A stretch of DNA of 39,703 nt from Prevotella sp. GTDB taxonomy: Bacteria > Bacteroidota > Bacteroidia > Bacteroidales > Bacteroidaceae. The stretch lies in assembly GCA_022511075.1 (NCBI GenBank), contig JAFLSE010000010.1, forward strand, positions 48,555 to 88,257, written 5' to 3'. Of this stretch, positions 1 through 7,480 are shown in pieces. Every line of letters begins with the position of its first letter. The stretch's first letter is position 1. The position numbers were made by a program, and so were the translations under genes. The notes under the pieces were generated by a model. That model did no database searches. It worked only from the letters and a program-made list of their open reading frames with translations, and was not told the DNA's origin.

Positions 1-816
1 GCAGGCATCGTTGGCCGCAGTTCGGCAATGATGGCCGATGCCGTGCATTCACTGTCCGATTTTGTCACAGACATCATGGTGGTGTTTTTTGTGCGCCTCT
101 CGGCAAAGCCTGCTGACGAAAAGCACTCCTACGGCCACGGTAAGTACGAAACCTTTGCCACAATGCTCATTTCGCTGTCGCTGCTTGTTGTTGGGGCATG
201 GCTGCTGGCAGGCAGCATATCGTCGGTTGTCTCGTTCTGGCACGGAGGCGAGTTGCAACCGCCGCGAATGATTGCCCTTGTTGCCGCAGTGGTGTCGGTG
301 GTGGGCAAGGAAATGATATACCAATATACGGCATACAAAGGTCGCCAGCTCAACTCCTCGGCAACGCAAGCCAACGCATGGCATCACCGAAGCGATGCGC
401 TGACTTCCATAGGTACAGCTGCGGGCATCGGCGGCGCGATACTCTTGGGCGGTAAATGGATGATTCTCGACCCGTTGGCTGCGGCGGTCGTGAGTATTGT
501 CATCATCGTCGTGGCGGTGAAGATGATAAAACCGTGCTTCAATGAGCTGATGGAAAAGTCGCTACCCGAAGAGACGGAGAAGAGGATTGAAAGCATCATA
601 CTGGGATTTCCTGATGTCGATTCGCCGCACCATCTGCGCACACGCCGAATAGGGAACAACTATGCGATAGAGGTACACATTCGCATGGATGGCCGTATGT
701 CGCTCAGCGAGTCGCATCAGCGTGCCAGCGAGATAGAGAAAAGGCTGAAAGAAGAGTTCGGATCGGAAACACATGTTGGAATACACATGGAACCGCGAAA
801 AGAGCCTAACGAATAA
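1..816 (+). CDS. Cation diffusion facilitator (CDF) metal efflux transporter, 5' truncated
   Basis: The reading frame is open from base 1, so the N-terminus lies outside the window; 271 residues remain. CDF proteins are inner-membrane antiporters that export divalent metals such as Zn, Fe, Co or Cd against protons. The fragment begins in the second transmembrane helix region with the family motif AMMADAVHSLSDFVTD (HxxxD metal ligands). It continues with further hydrophobic helices and the second ligand motif HHRSDALTS, and ends in a soluble C-terminal dimerisation domain (about the last 85 residues) with EVHIRMDG and HVGIHMEP. Metal specificity cannot be read from this fragment. The ars operon follows after 84 bases; a shared role in metal or metalloid defence is only a guess. 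Confidence 0.93.
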   Translation, partial: AGIVGRSSAMMADAVHSLSDFVTDIMVVFFVRLSAKPADEKHSYGHGKYETFATMLISLSLLVVGAWLLAGSISSVVSFWHGGELQPPRMIALVAAVVSVVGKEMIYQYTAYKGRQLNSSATQANAWHHRSDALTSIGTAAGIGGAILLGGKWMILDPLAAAVVSIVIIVVAVKMIKPCFNELMEKSLPEETEKRIESIILGFPDVDSPHHLRTRRIGNNYAIEVHIRMDGRMSLSESHQRASEIEKRLKEEFGSETHVGIHMEPRKEPNE

Positions 817-845
817 CGGTCTGATGCCGCTTTTCCTTTATGCCC

Positions 846-867
846 TATGTTCGTAGTTTGGCGAACA
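846..867. promoter_or_regulatory. Inverted repeat upstream of the ars operon, candidate operator
   Basis: The intergenic region 817-900 contains a perfect 6-bp inverted repeat, TGTTCG (848-853) and CGAACA (862-867), around the 8-base centre TAGTTTGG. No T-run follows, so it is not a typical terminator. TATGTTCG (846-853) and TAGTTTGG are each one step away from the Bacteroidetes -7 box, so a promoter could overlap the repeat. ArsR-type repressors bind inverted repeats at such places, but no arsR gene is in the window, so the regulator is inferred. Confidence 0.35.
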
Positions 868-900
868 ACAAAATATATAATAACACTTAAATCAACAAAA

Positions 901-1329
901 ATGAAAAAAGTAATCCTGATTATGCTTGCCCTATGCTTAGGGCTTACAATGAGCATTGGCGGCAATGCCAAGAGCAATGTGTCGAAAGCACAAAAAGATG
1001 TAGTGGAGGTGTTGTATTTCCACGGAAAGCAACGATGCGCCACCTGTATGGCAATTGAGCGAGAGACAAAAACGGTTGTAAATAAACAGTTTGCAAATGC
1101 CATAAAGGGTGGAAAACTTAAATTCCGCATCATAGACATCTCGAAAGCAGAGAACGAGGCAATTGCCGACAAGTATGAAATAACTTGGTCGTCGTTAGTG
1201 GTTGTGAAGCACAAGAACGGCAAGGAGCAGGCGGAGAATATGACAAAGTTTGCCTTTGCCAATGCACGCAGCAAACCAGACGTGTTCCGCAGCGAACTGA
1301 CCAAAAAGATTAACGGATTGCTTAAATAG
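901..1329 (+). CDS. ArsF-like secreted thioredoxin-fold protein of the ars operon
   Basis: The protein has 142 residues. It opens with a typical signal peptide (Lys-rich start, hydrophobic stretch, likely cleavage near GGNA at residue 23), so it should act outside the inner membrane. The mature part has a thioredoxin-like beginning, VEVLYFHGKQ, followed by the redox motif CATC at residues 46-49. It matches my memory of the small 'ArsF' family found next to ArsG in arsenic operons, where ArsE and ArsF were linked to reduction of nitro groups on aromatic arsenicals. The family call is recognition without an alignment. The ATG at 901 is chosen over an upstream in-frame ATG at 847 because it gives a clean signal peptide. 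The stop codon abuts the start of the next gene, so the two are co-transcribed. Confidence 0.75.
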   Translation: MKKVILIMLALCLGLTMSIGGNAKSNVSKAQKDVVEVLYFHGKQRCATCMAIERETKTVVNKQFANAIKGGKLKFRIIDISKAENEAIADKYEITWSSLVVVKHKNGKEQAENMTKFAFANARSKPDVFRSELTKKINGLLK

Positions 1330-1334
1330 TGCGT

Positions 1335-2042
1335 ATGGAGTGGTTGCAAACATTGGCGGAAAGTAGCGGAATGCCCTTACTTACAGCCTTTGCCCTTGGA
1401 TTGCTTACAGCCTTGTCGCCCTGTCCGTTAGCAACAAACATTGCCGCGATAGGTTTCATCAGTCGCGACATAGAAGACCGTCGTCGGATATTCCGTAATG
1501 GCTTGCTCTATACGTTTGGGCGCATAGTTGCATATACGGTATTGGGTATAGTGCTTATCAGCATCCTGAAAGAGGGGGCAAGCCTGTTCGGAGTGCAGAA
1601 ATTCATAGGCAAATACGGTGAACTCATTATCGGTCCGGCATTGCTTGTTATCGGTCTTTTTATGTTTTTCGGACATTTGCTGCCCTTGCCTTCGTTTGGC
1701 TTCAATGGCAACGGAGAGGGATTGGCAAAGCACGGCGGTTGGGGAGCATTCTTGTTAGGCGTTTTGTTTGCATTGGCATTCTGTCCGTCGAGCGGCGTTC
1801 TCTACTTTGGCATGCTTATTCCTATGTCGGCAACAATGACGGCAGGATGGCTGCTGCCAGTTGTCTTTGCCTTTGCCACAGCACTGCCCGTACTTGTTAT
1901 TGCGTGGATTCTGGCATTCAGCGCACAGCGCATAGGCATGGTCTACGGAAAGATGCAGACCGTGCAGAAATGGCTGAATACGGTGGTTGGTTTGCTGTTC
2001 ATCGCTATTGGCATATATTATTGTATAACAATGTTCTTATAA
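1335..2042 (+). CDS. ArsG-like CcdA/DsbD-family membrane permease
   Basis: This is a 235-residue, strongly hydrophobic protein with about six membrane helices and the fold pattern of the DsbD/CcdA transmembrane domain. The two family cysteines are visible, C30 in ALSPCPLATN and C150 in LAFCPSSGV. CcdA-type proteins pass reducing equivalents across the membrane; relatives inside arsenic operons, named ArsG, have been described as efflux permeases for trivalent aromatic arsenicals. Which role applies here is open. The placement between two CxxC thioredoxin-like proteins also fits a plain electron-relay role. ATG at 1335 is preferred; a GTG at 1329 overlaps the upstream stop and would add two residues. 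Confidence 0.78.
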   Translation: MEWLQTLAESSGMPLLTAFALGLLTALSPCPLATNIAAIGFISRDIEDRRRIFRNGLLYTFGRIVAYTVLGIVLISILKEGASLFGVQKFIGKYGELIIGPALLVIGLFMFFGHLLPLPSFGFNGNGEGLAKHGGWGAFLLGVLFALAFCPSSGVLYFGMLIPMSATMTAGWLLPVVFAFATALPVLVIAWILAFSAQRIGMVYGKMQTVQKWLNTVVGLLFIAIGIYYCITMFL

Positions 2043-2054
2043 ATATTATAAATA

Positions 2055-2300
2055 ATGGAAATTAAAGTTTTAGGCACAGGTTGCCCGTCGTGCAAGACAC
2101 TCTTTACAACCGTTCAGAATGCAGTTGCACAACTTGGTATCGAGGCGACGGTAGTCAAGGAAGAAGACCTGATGAAGATAATGTCTTACAATGTGCTGTC
2201 TCTCCCTGCGCTAGTTATCGACGAGGAAGTGGTAGCCAAAGGCAATATCCCTACAGACAAGGTAAAGGAAATATTAACTCTAAAAACAAAACGACAATGA
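2055..2300 (+). CDS. ArsE-like small thioredoxin-fold redox protein
   Basis: This 81-residue cytoplasmic protein belongs to the small redox-active disulfide family (TM0996/MTH895-like). The active site is CPSC at residues 10-13 (GTGCPSCKT) and the cis-proline loop is SLPALVI. It has no signal peptide. In ars operons such proteins sit beside ArsF and ArsG and may feed electrons to them; the equivalent gene is called arsE. It starts 12 bases after the permease gene, and its last codons overlap the start of arsD (ATGA), so translation is probably coupled. Confidence 0.78.
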   Translation: MEIKVLGTGCPSCKTLFTTVQNAVAQLGIEATVVKEEDLMKIMSYNVLSLPALVIDEEVVAKGNIPTDKVKEILTLKTKRQ

Positions 2301-2647
2301 AGACAATAGAATTTTTCGACCCTGCTATGTGCTGCCCTACAGGACTTTGCGGCACAAACATAGACCCTAATCTTATGCGTATCGCAGTAGTAATTGACCA
2401 CCTGAAAAAGAGAGGCATTGAGGTGAAGCGTCATAACCTGCGTGACGAGCCACATGTGTATGTGGACAATGCCAAAGTGAACGAGCTGCTGCAATCCCGT
2501 GGTGCGGAGGTGCTGCCCATCACGCTTGTGGATGGAGAAGTGGCTGTATCGGGAAGTTACCCCACCACAAAGCAGATGGCGGAGTGGAGCGGAGTGAATC
2601 TCGACTTTATCCCCGTGCCCAAAAGCGACGGCTGCTGTTGTTGTTAA
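2297..2647 (+). CDS. arsD: ArsD arsenite metallochaperone
   Basis: The protein has 116 residues, the usual ArsD length. ArsD binds As(III) or Sb(III) and hands it to the ArsA ATPase in the cytoplasm. The three cysteines needed for chaperone activity are present as C12, C13 and C18 (PAMCCPTGLCG). The C-terminus ends in four consecutive cysteines (DGCCCC), comparable to the vicinal pairs near the end of plasmid R773 ArsD but fused into one run. The start at 2297 overlaps the upstream stop and begins exactly at the conserved MKTIEFFDPAMCC. arsA follows after 32 bases, the expected partner. Confidence 0.96.
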   Translation: MKTIEFFDPAMCCPTGLCGTNIDPNLMRIAVVIDHLKKRGIEVKRHNLRDEPHVYVDNAKVNELLQSRGAEVLPITLVDGEVAVSGSYPTTKQMAEWSGVNLDFIPVPKSDGCCCC

Positions 2648-2679
2648 AACCAGTTTTATTTTCATAAGATAATTTTGAT

Positions 2680-4392
2680 ATGAAAAAGTTTGAAATAGAT
2701 AAAACCGAACTGACCAAGTATCTTTTCTTCACCGGCAAAGGCGGTGTCGGCAAGACTTCAATAGCCTGTGCCACAGCCATAGGACTTGCCGACCAAGGCA
2801 AGAAGATACTGCTTATCAGCACCGACCCCGCATCGAACCTGCAAGATGTATTCGGTCAGCCGCTCGACGGGCACGGCTCTACAATCAGCCGCGTGCCTGG
2901 TCTTACGGTTGTAAACCTCAATCCCGAAGAAGCCGCCGCAGAATACCGCGAGAGTGTCATAGCACCTTTCCGTGGCAAATTGCCCAAAAGTGTCATTACC
3001 AACATGGAAGAGCAACTTTCTGGCTCTTGCACCGTGGAGATTGCCGCTTTCAACCAGTTCTCCGACTTCATCACTGCGGCAGACAAGGCTGCCGAATACG
3101 ACAACATAATCTTCGACACCGCCCCCACAGGACACACGCTCCGTATGCTGCAACTGCCTTCGGCTTGGAGTACGTTCATCAGCGAGAGCACACACGGCGC
3201 ATCGTGCCTCGGACAGCTTTCGGGTCTTGAACAGCGCAAGGAGATATACAAACAGGCTGTGGCAACCCTGTCTGACAGTGCGATGACACGTCTTGTGCTT
3301 GTAAGTCGCCCCGATGTCTCCCCACTGAAAGAGGCTGCCCGTTCCTCACACGAACTTCGTATGCTCGGCATCGACAACCAGATACTCATCGTCAATGCCC
3401 TGCTGGCACAAGACGACACAACAGATGCCGTAACCCGTCAGATGTATGCCCGTCAGCAAGATGCACTCGACGATATGCCCCAAGCATTAACGACGACACC
3501 GACATATTATGTACCGCTACGCTCTTACAACCTTTCGGACATTGACCACATAAGGAAAATGCTCGTAAGCGACGACGTGAAAGGAAGTGCCGAATTTGCT
3601 GCACCTGAGAATTACTCTACCCTTGACGAAATGGTGGATGACCTCCGCAGGTCAGGCAAAAGGGTTATCTTCACGATGGGCAAAGGCGGCGTTGGCAAGA
3701 CAACCATTGCCACCGAGATTGCAAAACGCCTTGCTGCCACAGGACAGAAAGTGCATCTCGCCACCACCGACCCAGCCAATCACCTTGATTACCCTGCAAT
3801 GCAAAATGCCGGCATAAAGATGAGCCGCATAGACGAGGCAGAAGTACTTGAAGCCTACAAAAACGAGGTGCGTGCAAAGGCGGCAACAACTATGACCGAG
3901 GAAGATATGGCTTATATCGAAGAAGACCTACGCTCGCCCTGCACGCAGGAGATAGCCGTGTTCCGTGCCTTTGCCGACATTGTTGACAAGGCTGACGAAG
4001 AGATAGTGGTCATTGACACTGCCCCCACAGGTCACACACTCCTTTTGCTTGATGCTACGCAAAGTCATCACAAGGAGGTGGAGCGCACTCACGGCGATAC
4101 CCCCGAATCAGTCAAGAAATTGCTGCCGCGTCTGCGTAATCCTCAGGAGACCGAGGTAGTCATCGTTACCTTACCCGAAGCAACTCCCGTGTTCGAAGCA
4201 GAGCGTTTGCAAAGCGACCTGCGCCGTGCCAACATCCACAATAAATGGTGGGTGGTTAATCAGTGCCTGTCATTGACCGACACCTCCAATTCATTCCTTC
4301 GTGCCCGTGCCGCAAATGAAAAGCGTTGGATAGACACAGTGCGCAATCTTTCTGCAAACAACATAACCCTAATTCCGTGGACTGATAAATAA
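2680..4392 (+). CDS. arsA: ArsA arsenite-stimulated efflux ATPase (tandem domain)
   Basis: This 570-residue soluble ATPase is made of two homologous halves, as in the classical enterobacterial ArsA. Each half has a deviant Walker A loop, GKGGVGKT at 19-26 and again at 334-341, and the signature DTAPTGHT. The three metalloid-binding cysteines are kept at C117 (SGSCT), C176 (GASCLG) and C421 (RSPCT), matching C113, C172 and C422 of R773 ArsA. It energises arsenite export by docking on a membrane carrier. Here that carrier is probably the Acr3 protein encoded directly downstream, since no arsB is present. Upstream arsD supplies the metallochaperone. Confidence 0.97.
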   Translation: MKKFEIDKTELTKYLFFTGKGGVGKTSIACATAIGLADQGKKILLISTDPASNLQDVFGQPLDGHGSTISRVPGLTVVNLNPEEAAAEYRESVIAPFRGKLPKSVITNMEEQLSGSCTVEIAAFNQFSDFITAADKAAEYDNIIFDTAPTGHTLRMLQLPSAWSTFISESTHGASCLGQLSGLEQRKEIYKQAVATLSDSAMTRLVLVSRPDVSPLKEAARSSHELRMLGIDNQILIVNALLAQDDTTDAVTRQMYARQQDALDDMPQALTTTPTYYVPLRSYNLSDIDHIRKMLVSDDVKGSAEFAAPENYSTLDEMVDDLRRSGKRVIFTMGKGGVGKTTIATEIAKRLAATGQKVHLATTDPANHLDYPAMQNAGIKMSRIDEAEVLEAYKNEVRAKAATTMTEEDMAYIEEDLRSPCTQEIAVFRAFADIVDKADEEIVVIDTAPTGHTLLLLDATQSHHKEVERTHGDTPESVKKLLPRLRNPQETEVVIVTLPEATPVFEAERLQSDLRRANIHNKWWVVNQCLSLTDTSNSFLRARAANEKRWIDTVRNLSANNITLIPWTDK

Positions 4393-4400
4393 ATATTGAT

Positions 4401-5447
4401 ATGGGCAAAAATAAAGGTATAGGATTTTTTGAGAGATATTTGAGCCTTTGGGTGGCTCTGTGCATAATAGTAGGCATCGCCATGGGACAATTGCTGCCAG
4501 TGATACCCGAAACACTCGGGCAGTGGGAGTATGCCAACGTGTCTGCGCCCATTGCCGTGCTGATATGGCTAATGATTTATCCGATGATGCTCAAGGTCGA
4601 TTTCCTGAGTGTGCGCAATGTGGTTCGTCAGCCCAAAGGTATTGTAGTAACCAGCGTAACCAACTGGCTCGTAAAGCCATTTACGATGTTCGGCATTGCG
4701 TGGCTTTTCTTCTTCGTGGTGTTCAAATCCCTGATTCCAGCCAGTCTTGCTGAAGAGTATTTGGCTGGTGCTGTGTTGCTTGGTGCCGCTCCTTGCACGG
4801 CAATGGTTTTCGTATGGAGTTATCTCACGAAAGGCGATGCAGCCTACACGTTAGTACAAGTGGCAGTAAACGACCTTATTATCCTCGTGGCGTTCGCCCC
4901 CATAGTAGCATTGCTTCTCGGTATCGGCGGTGTTAGCGTGCCCTGGGAAACGCTGCTGCTCTCCGTATTGTTATTTGTAGTCATTCCGTTGGCGGCAGGC
5001 ATCATCACACGTACAATAGTTGTGAAGCGCCGTGGCATCGACTATTTTAACAATGTCTTTGTGCATAAATTCGACAACATAACCATTCTCGGACTCCTGC
5101 TGACACTCATCATACTCTTCTCGTTTCAGGGCGAAACGATACTCTCCAATCCGCTACACATCATATTGATTGCCGTGCCTCTCATCCTACAGACCGTCTG
5201 TATCTTCTTTTTCGCATACGGTTGGGCAAAGATGTGGAAACTGCCCCACTCTATTGCCGCCCCTGCAGGAATGATTGGCGCGAGCAATTTCTTCGAGTTA
5301 GCAGTGGCTGTAGCCATATCGCTCTTTGGCTTACAATCCGGTGCAGCACTCGCAACGGTAGTAGGCGTATTAGTAGAAGTACCAGTTATGCTGACGCTCG
5401 TCCGCATTGCAAACAACACCCGACATTGGTTTCCAGAAAAGTATTAG
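4401..5447 (+). CDS. acr3: Acr3-family arsenite efflux permease
   Basis: A 348-residue integral membrane protein with about ten hydrophobic segments and the Acr3 hallmark GAAPCTAMVFVWSYL. C132 in that motif corresponds to the cysteine essential for As(III) transport in this family (C129 in the Alkaliphilus protein). Also typical are the start FFERYLSLWVALCI and the late GASNFFELAVA helix. Acr3 exports arsenite using the membrane potential; together with ArsA it can form an ATP-driven pump. It is the last gene of the ars operon, eight bases after arsA, and is followed by a hairpin shared with the convergent fbp gene. Confidence 0.96.
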   Translation: MGKNKGIGFFERYLSLWVALCIIVGIAMGQLLPVIPETLGQWEYANVSAPIAVLIWLMIYPMMLKVDFLSVRNVVRQPKGIVVTSVTNWLVKPFTMFGIAWLFFFVVFKSLIPASLAEEYLAGAVLLGAAPCTAMVFVWSYLTKGDAAYTLVQVAVNDLIILVAFAPIVALLLGIGGVSVPWETLLLSVLLFVVIPLAAGIITRTIVVKRRGIDYFNNVFVHKFDNITILGLLLTLIILFSFQGETILSNPLHIILIAVPLILQTVCIFFFAYGWAKMWKLPHSIAAPAGMIGASNFFELAVAVAISLFGLQSGAALATVVGVLVEVPVMLTLVRIANNTRHWFPEKY

Positions 5448-5480
5448 TTTATCACTGTTAGGTAGTATAAGAGTGATAAA
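5448..5480. terminator. Candidate bidirectional terminator between acr3 and fbp
   Basis: A perfect 9-bp inverted repeat, TTTATCACT (5448-5456) and AGTGATAAA (5472-5480), encloses a 15-base loop. It sits between the stop codons of two convergent genes and fills almost the entire gap. There is no long T-run on either strand, so it may be a weak or Rho-assisted end, or act as an mRNA 3' stabiliser. Confidence 0.5.
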
Positions 5481-5487
5481 TGCTGGA

Positions 5488-7476
5488 CTACCGTCTTGTC
5501 CTCTCCTTAATCATTCCGTGCCGGTAGGCATAGAGAAGTTCTTTCAGGTCGGAGATTTGTGTGCGCAGTTCCTCACCTTTGTCGGTGTCGGCAACAATCA
5601 TGCGCTGGGCTGACATCTCCACAATCTGAATAGTGCTCTTGATGTCGGTGCCACGACGAATTGCATCGGCGGCACTCGTGAACGGCTCGTGCTGAACAAG
5701 TTGGAAACCACGGCTGTGATAAACAAGCGTGTAGCCGGCAATACCCGTCTCATTGTGGTATGCCTCGCTGAATCCTCCGTCAATCACCATAAGACGACCA
5801 TTAGCCTTTATGGGATTTTCGCCCTTTGAGGCGTGAACAGGTACGTGTCCGTTGATGATGTGACGGTTTTCGCCCTTAACACCGAAAGCATCGAGAATGC
5901 TGTCGCACACCGTTTCCTCGTTGCGCAGGCGGAAATAGTTTCCCTTCTCCTCCTTGAAAATCTCCTTGTCGGTGAGGAAATAGCGTTCGAAGGTTGCCAT
6001 CTTTGACTTGCAGAACAGCGGACTGTCCTTGCCACACCACAGATAGAGGAAATAGTCAATGGCAGCCTTACGATCGGCAGGCTCGGTGTCGGCTGTAAAT
6101 GCAGAACGTATTGCCACGCCTATCTCGTGCATCAGTTCACGACCGTGATATTTGTTTCCATTTGCCACTATCACATCACGCAGCGTTCCGTCCTCGTTGA
6201 GCGGAATGGCGGCGTGGAAGAGCAGGTTGTTGTTACAAATGTTGTACATACTACCGTGGCTCAACATGGTAGAGATGTGTTTGTGAAGTTTCTCGCTCAC
6301 GGCAAAAGAGTGACGCAGACGCTGCATCAAATCCTTCTCTTCGGGAGTAAGTTCGTTGGGGCATTCGGGATTGATTGTCGGGAACATACAACTTGTCATT
6401 GCATATTCCTTGCCGTCGATAGTGCATACTCCACGCTCGTAGTCCACAAGATTGAACATACTGCGGTGCTGCATGTTCCATTCAGGACGGCGCGCGAAGA
6501 TTTCCGCCTCCATCTTGAACTGTAATACCGTTATAGCCTTGTGCATCTTGGCGGTGAGTATCTGTGTCTTCTCGTCCATCCTGCTGTCCTTCATCAGTTT
6601 GGGCATAAACTCCGTGCAGGGGTCATCGGCATATACCTCCATAGCAAAAGTTGCCAGCGGCACAAGGTTTATGGCATAGCCCTCCTCAAGGGTTGTAAGG
6701 TTGGCATAGCGCAGCGAGAGGCGCAGGACATTGCAGATGCAGGCATTGTTGCCGGCAAACGCACCCATCCAAAGAATATCGTGGTTGCCCCACTGTATAT
6801 CCCACGAATGGTAGGAACGCAGCGTGTCCATAATGATGTGTGCTCCCGGTCCGCGGTCGTAGATATCGCCAAGAATATGCAGCTGGTCTATAGCCAAGCG
6901 CTGTATGACATAGCTCAAAGCAATGATAAAGTCGTCTGCCCTGCCCGTGGATATTATCGCCTCAACGATGCCTTTCACGTATGCAGCCTTGTTGATGTCC
7001 TCTGTACGTTCGTGGAGCAATTCCTCTATGATATATGAAAAATCTTCGGGCAGCGACTTACGCACCTTTGAGTGGGTGTACTTGCTTGCCACGTTGCGGC
7101 ACACCTGAACGAGCTGGTATATCGTTATGTGATACCAGTCGTAGATGTTGTTGTCTGCAGCCTTTATAAGTTCCAGTTTCTGTTCGGGATAGTATATAAG
7201 GGTGCAAAGTTCGTGAATCTCCGTCTCGCGTATTGTGTTTCCGAAAAGTTCGGTAACCTTGCGCTTTATGTTTCCCGAAGCATTTTTCAGGATGTGCTGA
7301 AAAGCCTCATACTCCCCGTGCAGGTCGGCAAGGAAATGCTCTGTGCCTTTGGGCAGGTTCAATATAGCCTCAAGGTTTATCACTTCGGTACTTGCCTCGG
7401 CTATCGTGGGGAACGATTTAGACAGCAACTTCAAATAGTGCATGTCGGTGTCTATGTCATAATGCTTGGTAGTCAT
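5488..7476 (-). CDS. fbp: Fructose-1,6-bisphosphatase, class III
   Basis: The protein has 662 residues, the usual size of the class III enzyme of Firmicutes and Bacteroidetes. It hydrolyses fructose-1,6-bisphosphate to fructose-6-phosphate, the committed step of gluconeogenesis, in the cytoplasm. The fold is a calcineurin-type metallophosphatase with all metal-binding blocks: LADLHGEY (D51, H53), GDIYDRGP (203-210) and GNHDILW (230-236). Later conserved blocks include INGHVPVHASKGENP. It is the last gene of the long minus-strand directon and starts four bases after the odd glycosyltransferase-like gene, so it is translated from the same message. It converges on acr3. Confidence 0.97.
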   Translation of the reverse strand: MTTKHYDIDTDMHYLKLLSKSFPTIAEASTEVINLEAILNLPKGTEHFLADLHGEYEAFQHILKNASGNIKRKVTELFGNTIRETEIHELCTLIYYPEQKLELIKAADNNIYDWYHITIYQLVQVCRNVASKYTHSKVRKSLPEDFSYIIEELLHERTEDINKAAYVKGIVEAIISTGRADDFIIALSYVIQRLAIDQLHILGDIYDRGPGAHIIMDTLRSYHSWDIQWGNHDILWMGAFAGNNACICNVLRLSLRYANLTTLEEGYAINLVPLATFAMEVYADDPCTEFMPKLMKDSRMDEKTQILTAKMHKAITVLQFKMEAEIFARRPEWNMQHRSMFNLVDYERGVCTIDGKEYAMTSCMFPTINPECPNELTPEEKDLMQRLRHSFAVSEKLHKHISTMLSHGSMYNICNNNLLFHAAIPLNEDGTLRDVIVANGNKYHGRELMHEIGVAIRSAFTADTEPADRKAAIDYFLYLWCGKDSPLFCKSKMATFERYFLTDKEIFKEEKGNYFRLRNEETVCDSILDAFGVKGENRHIINGHVPVHASKGENPIKANGRLMVIDGGFSEAYHNETGIAGYTLVYHSRGFQLVQHEPFTSAADAIRRGTDIKSTIQIVEMSAQRMIVADTDKGEELRTQISDLKELLYAYRHGMIKERTRR

Positions 7477-7480
7477 AGTC

